Assembly: GCA_903934155.1 (NCBI GenBank)
Contig: CAIZMS010000095.1
Location: 1 to 14,254, forward strand
DNA from: an uncultured bacterium
Lineage (GTDB): Bacteria > Verrucomicrobiota > Kiritimatiellia > CAIKKV01 > CAITUY01
Length of the DNA: 14,254 nucleotides
Reading direction: 5' to 3'
This document shows, piece by piece, positions 7,633 through 14,254 of this stretch. The translations under genes were made by a program, and so were the position numbers. The notes beneath the pieces are model-generated. The model searched no databases. It saw only the letters and a list, made by a program, of their open reading frames with translations, and was not told the DNA's origin. Within the stretch, counting starts at the first letter, position 1; each line of letters begins with the position of its first letter.

Positions 7633-7662
7633 TCTTCCCGTTTGCCAAGGGAAGGCCTTAGG
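7628..7662 (+). terminator. Imperfect hairpin after the kinase remnant
   Basis: CTTCCC (7634-7639) and GGGAAG (7649-7654) form a perfect six-base stem with a nine-base loop. An outer arm CCTAA (7628-7632) / TTAGG (7658-7662) extends it past a small internal loop. It begins at the kinase remnant stop codon, where a terminator would be expected, but there is no T-run, so factor-independent termination is doubtful. It overlaps the -35 element and spacer of the rubrerythrin promoter, so it could instead be an operator. Confidence 0.35.
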
Positions 7663-7670
7663 ATTATGAT
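7642..7670 (+). promoter_or_regulatory. Sigma70-like promoter for the rubrerythrin-reductase operon
   Basis: TTGCCA (7642-7647), an exact 17-base spacer, then TATGAT (7665-7670): each hexamer matches consensus at five of six positions. Transcription would start near 7677, giving a leader of about 54 bases before the ATG at 7731. No inverted repeat resembling the PerR or Fur consensus was seen next to it; the only palindrome is the CTTCCC/GGGAAG hairpin overlapping the -35. Confidence 0.6.
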
Positions 7671-7730
7671 CGCTCATGTTTCGGCCGCATGATGCCGTCG
7701 GAACCAATCTAAGAAAGGCTCAGGACTGAT

Positions 7731-8351
7731 ATGAAGAAGAGTCATGTGATGAGTGGCGTGGCGGCAGTATGTTTGGTGTGTTCCGGAATTCTGAATGCGG
7801 CTGAGGAAGCTGCAATATCAACCCTGAAAAACATGCAGGCGGCGTTCAATGGCGAATCGAATGCTAAAGTCCGGTACGAGGCCTTTGCGGCAAAGGCTGA
7901 TGAAGAAGGATATAAGTCTGTTTCGACACTCTTCCGTGCCGCAGCAAAGTCAGAGGGAATCCATGCGGCCAAGCACGAAGCGGCCATCCTGAAGGGCGGA
8001 GGCCAAGCCAAGGCCACGATTGAAACCCTCGCGGTGAAATCCACGAAGGAAAACCTTGAGGACGCACTGAAAGGGGAGATCGCCGAAAAAGATAAGATGT
8101 ACCCTGCCATGATCAAGAAAGCGGAGGCCGACAAGAATATTCCAGCGCTCTATTCCTTCAAGGGCGCTTTGGCGGCAGAAAAAATGCATGCCCAATATTT
8201 CCAGAAGGCCCTGAATGAGCTGGAATCATGGAAACCGGCAGGCAAGGAATTTCTGGTCTGCGTGATTTGCGGATATACCACCATGGACTCCAAGATCATG
8301 AAATGCCCGGTCTGTGCCGCACCGCGCGAAAAGTTCGACCTGGTGAAGTAG
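7731..8351 (+). CDS. Exported rubrerythrin (diiron peroxidase)
   Basis: A 206-residue rubrerythrin: ferritin-like diiron domain (about 27-163) plus C-terminal rubredoxin domain (about 172-206). Family proteins reduce hydrogen peroxide to water with electrons passed from the rubredoxin iron to the diiron site. Visible ligands are E42 (FNGES), E75 and H78 (SEGIH), E150 and H153 (AAEKMH), and C177/C180 with C192/C195 for the rubredoxin iron. The position usually held by glutamate in the third helix (A-x-x-E-G) appears to be D134. The N-terminus carries a signal-peptide-like segment (KK, hydrophobic 8-20, possible cleavage after LNA near 23), whereas most rubrerythrins are cytoplasmic. AGGA lies five bases before the ATG. 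The reductase gene starts one base after the stop, implying a shared electron pathway. Confidence 0.9.
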   Translation: MKKSHVMSGVAAVCLVCSGILNAAEEAAISTLKNMQAAFNGESNAKVRYEAFAAKADEEGYKSVSTLFRAAAKSEGIHAAKHEAAILKGGGQAKATIETLAVKSTKENLEDALKGEIAEKDKMYPAMIKKAEADKNIPALYSFKGALAAEKMHAQYFQKALNELESWKPAGKEFLVCVICGYTTMDSKIMKCPVCAAPREKFDLVK

Positions 8352-8352
8352 G

Positions 8353-9693
8353 GTGAAAAAAGCCGCCCTATTCGCCATCCTGCTTGTTCAGATTCTGATC
8401 ATCGTCGGATTCTGGGGCTCGTATCATGTTCATCACATGATGGGGAACCAGTTGACGGGTGATTGGATCGGGCAATCCTTGGCGTGGGGGCGGCTTTCCG
8501 GGCTTTTGGCGGCATTCGGGATCTTGATGCTCCTGCTCCTGATCAGCCGGGCCACATGGCTTGAAGGCGTGTTCGGAATGGATCGGCTCGCACGAGCCCA
8601 TCATATCGTCGGTTTTGCCCTGATCCTGCTGCTGGTGATCCACCCCATTCTCCTGACGCTAGGACACTCCGCACAGGCGGGCATCGGCTACCTGGCCCAG
8701 ACTCGGGATTTCGTCAAAAACTGGGAAGATGTGTTTGGAGCGATGCTCGGAATGGATCTGATCATCATCGCCATGGGCCTCTCGGTATTTGTCGTCCTGA
8801 AAAAGATTCGTTACGAAACTTGGTATTATAGCCACTTATTTCTGTATGTGGCGATTGCCCTGGCGTTCGGTCACCAGATTGCCGTAGGGAGCGATTTTAC
8901 CGAAAACCGGTATTTCAGAATCTACTGGTTCGTACTGTATGCCTTTGTGGCGGGCGTGTTGGTTTACTCCCGTTTCCTGACTCCCCTGAAATACTATTTC
9001 CGGCACAGGTTCACCGTCACACGTTTGGTTGCCGAGACAAATGAGGTCACCTCCGTTTGTATTGAAGGCATAAATCTGGACCAATTCCCGGCGCGGGCAG
9101 GACAATTCATGATTGTCCGCTTCCTGGCGAAGGGATTCTGGTTCGAGGCGCATCCCTTCTCAATCTCATGCCTCCCGGACGGCAAACAACTCCGGCTCAC
9201 GATCAAGCAATTGGGTGACTTCACGCGGAAAATTCCCGGCCTCAGATCAGGAACGCCCATCCTGATTGACGGACCCCACGGAATCTTTACGGCCGCCCAG
9301 TCTCACTCGAAGAAAATCCTGATGATTGCCGGGGGAATCGGGATCACACCGATCCGCTCGGTGGCGGAGGAACTGATTTCCGCCAGTCGGAACGTTATCC
9401 TGATCTATGGAAACCGTGACACCCACTCTCTTGTCTTCAAGGCAGAGCTGGACGCCCTCACGGCAAAGTCCGACGGCAGGCTGAAGGTTATCCCGGTCAT
9501 GAGCGATGATCCGGCCTGGCCAGGCGAGAAAGGGCGGGTTGACCGGGAGCGAATTTCCCGACTGGTACCGGATCTTTCGGAACGTGATGTTTTCCTGTGC
9601 GGCCCTCCGGTCATGATGAAGTCCGCGCGAAAGTCACTGGCGGAGTTGAACGTTCCGTCCTCCCGCATTCATGATGAACGGTTCGCCCTTTAA
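8353..9693 (+). CDS. Transmembrane flavocytochrome: ferric-reductase-like heme domain with FAD/NAD(P)H module
   Basis: A 446-residue membrane protein of the ferric reductase/NADPH oxidase type. About six hydrophobic segments fall within residues 4-210. Heme-ligand pairs H83/H97 (HX13H) and H161/H174 (HX12H) match the two-heme pattern of this superfamily. The cytosolic part has an FAD-binding motif HPFSIS (267-272; usually RxYS/T), a pyridine-nucleotide loop GGIGITPIRS (327-336) and a terminal CGPPVMM (416-422). It should carry electrons from NAD(P)H across the membrane. The GTG start is one base after the rubrerythrin stop, so the genes are almost certainly translationally coupled; no separate promoter is visible. 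The outer-side acceptor could be the exported rubrerythrin, ferric iron or oxygen; gene coupling favours the first, by inference. Confidence 0.88.
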   Translation: MKKAALFAILLVQILIIVGFWGSYHVHHMMGNQLTGDWIGQSLAWGRLSGLLAAFGILMLLLLISRATWLEGVFGMDRLARAHHIVGFALILLLVIHPILLTLGHSAQAGIGYLAQTRDFVKNWEDVFGAMLGMDLIIIAMGLSVFVVLKKIRYETWYYSHLFLYVAIALAFGHQIAVGSDFTENRYFRIYWFVLYAFVAGVLVYSRFLTPLKYYFRHRFTVTRLVAETNEVTSVCIEGINLDQFPARAGQFMIVRFLAKGFWFEAHPFSISCLPDGKQLRLTIKQLGDFTRKIPGLRSGTPILIDGPHGIFTAAQSHSKKILMIAGGIGITPIRSVAEELISASRNVILIYGNRDTHSLVFKAELDALTAKSDGRLKVIPVMSDDPAWPGEKGRVDRERISRLVPDLSERDVFLCGPPVMMKSARKSLAELNVPSSRIHDERFAL

Positions 9694-9694
9694 C

Positions 9695-10279
9695 CTAATT
9701 TTTTCCGTGCGACTGCTCAAGATGGGCGATCTGGTCACGGATTTTGGCAGCATCCTCATACCGTTCCTGAGCAACAGCCTTCTCCAGCTTGGCCTTCAAT
9801 TGATCGATGACCGATGAAACGGGAGCAGACTTGGGTTTTGCGCCGGGCGCGTCCTTCCCCTCCTCTTTCAGCACCCCATCCTTGTCCTCCAGAACGACTC
9901 CGGCCGAATTCATGACCTTCTGGGTCACATAGAGCGGTGCCGAACAACGCATACCCAGGGCAATTGCGTCACTGGGGCGGGCATCCACTTCGGTTTCAAG
10001 CCCGTCCCGCTCCAAAACCAGCACGGCGAAGAATGTGCTCTCCACCAGTTCGTTGATCACAACCCGCTTCAACCGGCACTCCATGCAGTCCAAAACATTT
10101 TTGAACAGGTCATGAGTCAGCGGACGGGGAATTTTCACCTTGTCAATTTGGAGGGCAATGGACTGGGCCTCCGCCCCGCCGATAAAAATCGGCACGGTTC
10201 GCGGATCCTCCTCCCCGCGCAATAACACCACAAACCCCATGTTCGACAGTGACAACCCCGCAATTTTGACGTGAATCAT
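9695..10279 (-). CDS. Bifunctional nuclease domain (DUF151) protein with C-terminal UVR motif
   Basis: A 194-residue cytoplasmic protein. Residues 1-125 form a BFN/DUF151 domain: VVLLRGEEDPRTVPIFIGGAEA near the start and VDARPSDAIALGMR (98-111) are its hallmark stretches. A charged linker (130-152) leads to a UVR motif (about 154-190, LEKAVAQERYEDAAKIRDQI), the helical hairpin by which UvrB and UvrC interact. DUF151 proteins have been reported to have RNase and DNase activity, but the physiological role is unclear; the UVR tail suggests a link to stress or DNA-repair partners. GAGGG lies four bases before the ATG at 10279. The gene converges on the reductase gene with a one-base gap. It lies 87 bases downstream of the kinase gene on the same strand, so it may have its own promoter. 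Confidence 0.9.
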   Translation of the reverse strand: MIHVKIAGLSLSNMGFVVLLRGEEDPRTVPIFIGGAEAQSIALQIDKVKIPRPLTHDLFKNVLDCMECRLKRVVINELVESTFFAVLVLERDGLETEVDARPSDAIALGMRCSAPLYVTQKVMNSAGVVLEDKDGVLKEEGKDAPGAKPKSAPVSSVIDQLKAKLEKAVAQERYEDAAKIRDQIAHLEQSHGKN

Positions 10280-10366
10280 AATCCCTCGTTTTGGCTCTTA
10301 GCCATGGCGGGGTTGTAACACACCCGGAAAAGCTTCTCAACAACCATGAAAATATGAGTCATCTTG

Positions 10367-11968
10367 TCAGAAGGTCGGCAGGATCAACGTCACGCATGTA
10401 CCCTGGCCTGGACGGCTATCCACATCAAAACCCAAGCCCAAGGCAAAGGCACGCTCGCGAACACTCAGAAGACCGAAGCCATCTTGATCTTCCCGAATTT
10501 CAGCGCCGCCTTTGCCTTTGTCTCGCACTTCGATGGCAATTTGATGTTTGCCCACCGCTCGAATGTGAATGGCTGCTGATTGGACACCCGCGTGCTTACA
10601 GATATTCAGCAACAATTCTCGAACCGCATCAAAAGCAAAATCACGGACTCCGTCTGAGGCCAATTTGAAGGATCGACACCCACTGATTTCGACAGCCAGA
10701 TTGAATTTTGCCTGAACATCCCTGGCCAACCAATCCAACGCGGGGCGCAAGCCCAATGCGGAAAGAACCGGCGGGGCGATATGGGTCGCAAGCTCACGCG
10801 TGAGATGAACGGTTTCGGCCAGCTCCTTCATCGCCCAATTCACTGTCCGGGAAATCGACTTATCTATTCCTGTCTCCCTGAGAGAATGAAGCTTATATTG
10901 AATTCCCATCAAGCGTTGTTGGAGGTCCTCATGAAGGACATGCGCGATACGTTCCCGCTCCTTGTGTTCCGCCTGCGTCAGCTCAGCCGCCAACGCCTGG
11001 AGCCTCACGGTACGCTCCTTGACCTTATCCTCGAGTTCATCACGGGATTTCAAAAGAAGGTCTTCGGCCCTCTTCCGACCGGTGATGTCATGCCAGATCG
11101 CCTGGATAACGGCTTTTCCGCCTATCACAATGGTCTTGGGCCGGATTTCGAAATACAACACATCACCGCTCTTGGTTTTGAGTCTGGTCTCGAAAACGGG
11201 GTCGCCTTTCTCCATGATCTTCCGAACGTGGCGCCTGATCTCCGGAGCCGTTTCCGCGACTTCAAGATCGATCAGAGTCAGTTTTGAAAATTCTTTTCGC
11301 GTATAACCCATGAGACGACAAGCGGCGCTATTGAAGTCTTGAAAGGCGGTTGTCTTCGGATCGAACACCACGATGGGGTCTCCCGCCTGCTCGAAAAGAT
11401 TGCGATAGCGAGCCTCGGATTCTCGAAGCGCTTCTGCGGCCTGTCTGCGCTCGGTGGTGTCCTGCAGAACACCGGTCCAGAGCATATCCCCATTCGCCAA
11501 AAGCCTGGGAACTGAAATAAAATGAACCCAGCGCACCTCATCCCCCTTAAGAATACGCCCATTCCACTGGAATATCGCAGGGGAGTTCAGGGCCTCAACA
11601 TTCTTGGCGATAAAATCAGGTCTATCATCCGGGTGAATTCGTTCTGCAACAATCGCCGTATTGGCTTCACACTGAGATTGGGTCACCCCCAATATTTGGC
11701 AAAATGCATCGTTGGCCATCTCGATACTGTAGTTCGTTCCCAAACGCACGATCCATTCGTTGTCAACCCACTCACGGGCGGCTTTTACGCGCAACCTGTA
11801 AACTCCGGCGGGCAGAGACGCGACCAGATCCCTATAGAGATTACGCTCGAGGGAAAGGCTTTCCGCAATCTGGGTGTGTTCAGAGATATTGACGACTGAA
11901 GGCTTCGCCGGACTGACAGGAACCGCAGTCAGGCGCTTTCGCTGTTTCGTCTTTTGAAATTGACTCAT
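10367..11968 (-). CDS. Soluble PAS-PAS sensor histidine kinase, NarL/HisKA_3 type
   Basis: A 533-residue kinase with no membrane segment or signal peptide, so it should sense a cytoplasmic cue. Two PAS domains (about 44-175 and 183-300, each followed by a PAC-like end such as GVLQDTTERR and AIWHDITGRKR) are joined by a coiled coil (300-337) to a HisKA_3 dimerisation domain with phosphoacceptor H346 in RIAHVLHED. The HATPase_c domain (about 445-532) has N455 in the N-box, D483 in the G1 box (RDKGKG) and GFGLLSVRERA (497-507). The residue after the histidine is E where most family members have D. Such kinases usually act on a LuxR-type response regulator; none is in the window. The gene starts 31 bases after the cusA-like stop, suggesting cotranscription, although no clear Shine-Dalgarno precedes the ATG. 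Confidence 0.88.
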   Translation of the reverse strand: MSQFQKTKQRKRLTAVPVSPAKPSVVNISEHTQIAESLSLERNLYRDLVASLPAGVYRLRVKAAREWVDNEWIVRLGTNYSIEMANDAFCQILGVTQSQCEANTAIVAERIHPDDRPDFIAKNVEALNSPAIFQWNGRILKGDEVRWVHFISVPRLLANGDMLWTGVLQDTTERRQAAEALRESEARYRNLFEQAGDPIVVFDPKTTAFQDFNSAACRLMGYTRKEFSKLTLIDLEVAETAPEIRRHVRKIMEKGDPVFETRLKTKSGDVLYFEIRPKTIVIGGKAVIQAIWHDITGRKRAEDLLLKSRDELEDKVKERTVRLQALAAELTQAEHKERERIAHVLHEDLQQRLMGIQYKLHSLRETGIDKSISRTVNWAMKELAETVHLTRELATHIAPPVLSALGLRPALDWLARDVQAKFNLAVEISGCRSFKLASDGVRDFAFDAVRELLLNICKHAGVQSAAIHIRAVGKHQIAIEVRDKGKGGAEIREDQDGFGLLSVRERAFALGLGFDVDSRPGQGTCVTLILPTF

Positions 11969-11999
11969 GGGAGATCGGAAGTATTTCTCATCAGCGGCC

Positions 12000-13718
12000 T
12001 CATCTCAAGATCAAATTAGACTTACGCCACAGCAGATAAATGGCGGGGTAAACCAAAAGTTCCATTAAGAAGGAGGTGGCCAGGCCGCCGACCATGGGCG
12101 CGGCGACGCGCTTCATCAGGTCGGCGCCGGTGCCCATGGACCACATGATGGGCATCAAGCCAATCGATGCGGCGGCAACGGTCATCAGCTTGGGCCGGAT
12201 CCTCTTCACGGCACCATGGATGATCGCCTCATGGAGATCGGCGAGGCTGTTCAGCCGACCCTCGCGCTTCGCCTGCTCATAGGAGAGATCAAGAAAAAGC
12301 AGCATGAACACGCCTGTCTCGGCATCCAATCCCATCAGGGCGATCATACCTACCCACGTCGCAATAGACAAATTGTACCCGAGCGCATAGAGAAGCCAGA
12401 AAGCCCCCACCAGGGAAAAGGGAACCGCCAGCATCACCACCATCGCTTTGAAAGCGGACTTTGTATTCAAATACAACAGCACGAAAATCAACAGGATTGT
12501 CGCCGGGATCACCAGCTTGAGCCGCTCACGAACCCGCAGCATATTCTCATACTGGCCGCTCCACGCCAGGGAATAGCCCGTAGGCAGTTTCAGATCCCGG
12601 GCGACCGCCTGCTTGGCCGCCTCGACGTAACCGCCAATGTCACGCCCGGCAATGTTCACATACACATACCCCACCAGCATGCCGTTTTCATCACGGATCA
12701 TCGCCGGGCCCTTGCTCAGGGTGATATCCGCCAGTTGCCCCATCGGCACCTGAATCCCAGCAGGCGAGGTCACTTTAATCCGCTCCAGCTGATCCAGATC
12801 GGACCGGAAATCACGGGCATATCGCACATTGATCGTATACCGCTCACGCCCCTCAACCGTGGTGGACACCTCCAACCCGCCGACCCCGGACATGATGACC
12901 TCGTGGACATCATTGATCGTCAACCCGTACCGGGCCAACGCCTCACGACGGGGAACGAAATCCACAAAATAGCCACTGGCTGTCCGCTCAGCGATCACGC
13001 TCTGCGTGCCGGGCACCTTCTGAAGGATCGACTCAAGCCGGGCTCCCACCCGCTCAATCTCCTCCGTGTTCGCCCCGAACACCTTGATACCCACCGGGGT
13101 CCGCATCCCGGTGGAAAGCATGTCGATCCGCGCCTTGATGGGCATGGTGAAGCCATTAACACAGCCGGGAATCCGGATGGCCCGATCCATCTCGGAGATC
13201 AACTCATCCCAGGAGATCCGCTCCGGCCAGAAATAGCCGAGCGCCCCACGCACCGGCCCCGGGGCCCACTGGGTAAACCATCGCTCCTTCGCGCGCCATT
13301 CGGTCGGCGGCTTCAACACCACCGTGGTCTCCATCATCGAGAACGGCGCGGGGTCCGTCGAAGTGTCAGCGCGCCCCGCCTTTCCAAATACAGACACCAC
13401 TTCAGGAAACGCCTTGAAAATCCGATCCTGAGTTTCCATCAACCGCTGGGCCTCGGTCACCGAAATGCCCGGCAATGTCGTGGGCATATACAAGATCACC
13501 TCCTCATTCAACGGTGGCATGAATTCATGTCCCAGCTTCAGGAACACCGGCACCGTGGAAGCAACAATCAGCACCGCCGACAGGATTACCGCCTTGGGAT
13601 GACGCAACACCCAGCGACAGGGCCCCTCATAAAGTTTGAACAGCACCCGGCTAACGGGGTGCTGTTCCTCGGGGTAATATTTCCAACCATGACCATCGAG
13701 GCCAACTTCGCCAGCCAC
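12000..13718 (-). CDS. cusA: CusA/SilA-type HME-RND efflux pump, C-terminal portion (after frameshift)
   Basis: This frame gives the C-terminal part of a heavy-metal RND pump, an inner-membrane proton antiporter that exports Cu(I)/Ag(I) through a tripartite complex. Homology begins near 13682, at residue 13 of a 572-residue reading from a GTG at 13718, and continues in register with the upstream fragment apart from one missing base. M129 (SMMETT) and M200 (RIDMLSTG) correspond to substrate methionines of CusA; I see no methionine at the expected third position. E467 (LDAETG) and K510 (RIRPK) match the proton-relay residues. Membrane helices cluster at 43-61, 402-470 and 511-563. The insert near WAPGPVRGALGYFWP (151-165) occurs in several CusA homologues. 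The gene is followed after 31 bases by the PAS kinase gene. Confidence 0.85.
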   Translation of the reverse strand: MAGEVGLDGHGWKYYPEEQHPVSRVLFKLYEGPCRWVLRHPKAVILSAVLIVASTVPVFLKLGHEFMPPLNEEVILYMPTTLPGISVTEAQRLMETQDRIFKAFPEVVSVFGKAGRADTSTDPAPFSMMETTVVLKPPTEWRAKERWFTQWAPGPVRGALGYFWPERISWDELISEMDRAIRIPGCVNGFTMPIKARIDMLSTGMRTPVGIKVFGANTEEIERVGARLESILQKVPGTQSVIAERTASGYFVDFVPRREALARYGLTINDVHEVIMSGVGGLEVSTTVEGRERYTINVRYARDFRSDLDQLERIKVTSPAGIQVPMGQLADITLSKGPAMIRDENGMLVGYVYVNIAGRDIGGYVEAAKQAVARDLKLPTGYSLAWSGQYENMLRVRERLKLVIPATILLIFVLLYLNTKSAFKAMVVMLAVPFSLVGAFWLLYALGYNLSIATWVGMIALMGLDAETGVFMLLFLDLSYEQAKREGRLNSLADLHEAIIHGAVKRIRPKLMTVAAASIGLMPIMWSMGTGADLMKRVAAPMVGGLATSFLMELLVYPAIYLLWRKSNLILR

Positions 13719-14254
13719 CGGGGCCGGAACTGGAACGGCTCCATCCGGGTGAACGACATGCGTACCGCCGGATCCAGAGTGATGGCCAGCAGGGCCGCAA
13801 TGGCAATGGCCAGGGTCTTGGTGTAGGCCAGCGGCTTGAACAGGCGTCCTTCCTGATCAACCAGCGTGAAGATCGGCAGGAACGCTACGGCAATCACGAG
13901 CAGGGAAAAGAAAACCGATGGTCCAACTTCCAGCATCGCTTGCAGCCGGATCTGATGATAATCCCCCACCCGCCCCTTCTCCCACCACAACTCAAGTTTC
14001 TTGTAGGCGTTCTCCACCTCCACAATAGCGCCATCCACCAGCACCCCGATGGAAATGGCAATCCCGGCCAGACTCATGATGTTGGAGCTGATCCCCAGCC
14101 AATACATAGGAATGAAGCAGGCCAGCACCGAAACGGGAATCGTCACGATGGGCACAATCGCCGAGGGCAGGTGCCGCAGGAAAAACAGGATCACCAAACT
14201 GACAATGATGATCTCCAGAATCAACTCATGCTTGAGGGTGTGAATGGATTTATC
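13586..14254 (-). CDS. cusA: CusA/SilA-type HME-RND efflux pump, N-terminal portion (partial, before frameshift)
   Basis: The frame is open to the window edge at 14254, so the true start lies outside; a TTG at 14224 would be a false internal start. It encodes the first transmembrane block: SLVILFFLRHLPSAIVPI, then SNIMSLAGIAISIGVLVDGAIVEVENAYKKL, with D64 (TTG numbering) in LVDGAI matching the essential proton-relay aspartate (D405 of E. coli CusA). Homology holds to LASMVMVG near 13685; the remaining residues to 13586 are a read-through of the wrong frame. Restoring one base in the TTT run at 13680-13682 joins it to the C-terminal portion as VGKYYPEEQHPVSR. As given, the pump would be truncated unless this is a sequencing error. 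Confidence 0.82.
   Translation of the reverse strand, partial: DKSIHTLKHELILEIIIVSLVILFFLRHLPSAIVPIVTIPVSVLACFIPMYWLGISSNIMSLAGIAISIGVLVDGAIVEVENAYKKLELWWEKGRVGDYHQIRLQAMLEVGPSVFFSLLVIAVAFLPIFTLVDQEGRLFKPLAYTKTLAIAIAALLAITLDPAVRMSFTRMEPFQFRPRWLAKLASMVMVGNITPRNSTPLAGCCSNFMRGPVAGCCVIPRR

Noticed and set aside
12216..13826. Very long plus-strand open frame (536 codons) opposite the pump gene
   Set aside because: Antisense to the well-conserved CusA-type sequence; its histidine-, arginine- and proline-rich translation resembles no protein and reflects codon bias of the other strand.

Overview
The window looks like a chromosomal segment (or metagenomic contig) from a moderately GC-rich Gram-negative bacterium. 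The secreted multidomain C10 peptidase has a C-terminal tail of the kind common in Verrucomicrobiota, Kiritimatiellota and Lentisphaerota, so the PVC superphylum is my best guess. This rests on protein style only; there is no rRNA or other phylogenetic marker here.

Layout from left to right. 1-419 holds no gene I can support. 420-2641 (minus strand) is a two-gene unit: a fused homocysteine S-methyltransferase/methylenetetrahydrofolate reductase, then a small STAS-domain protein. Divergent from it, 2758-6988 (plus) encodes two exported proteins: a C10 (streptopain-type) cysteine peptidase with adhesive C-terminal domains, and a GH43 glycosidase with a CBM6-like module in visibly AT-richer DNA. 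6982-7632 is gene rubble: the C-terminal end of a metallophosphoesterase (minus), then the first 20 codons of an OmpR-type response regulator joined directly to the last 89 codons of a sensor kinase (plus). That is the footprint of one deletion through a two-component operon.

7642-9693 (plus) is the most interesting unit. A strong sigma70-like promoter drives a rubrerythrin carrying a signal peptide. One base after its stop begins a membrane flavocytochrome with HX13H and HX12H heme pairs plus FAD and NAD(P)H modules. Together they suggest a route for electrons from cytosolic NAD(P)H through membrane hemes to an exported diiron peroxidase.

9695-14254 (minus) holds, in transcription order, an HME-RND copper/silver pump gene (cusA-like, cut by the window edge and interrupted by a one-base frameshift near 13680), a soluble double-PAS NarL-type histidine kinase with no adjacent response regulator, and a bifunctional nuclease (DUF151) with a UVR tail. 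No tRNA, rRNA, CRISPR array or intact insertion sequence was recognised.
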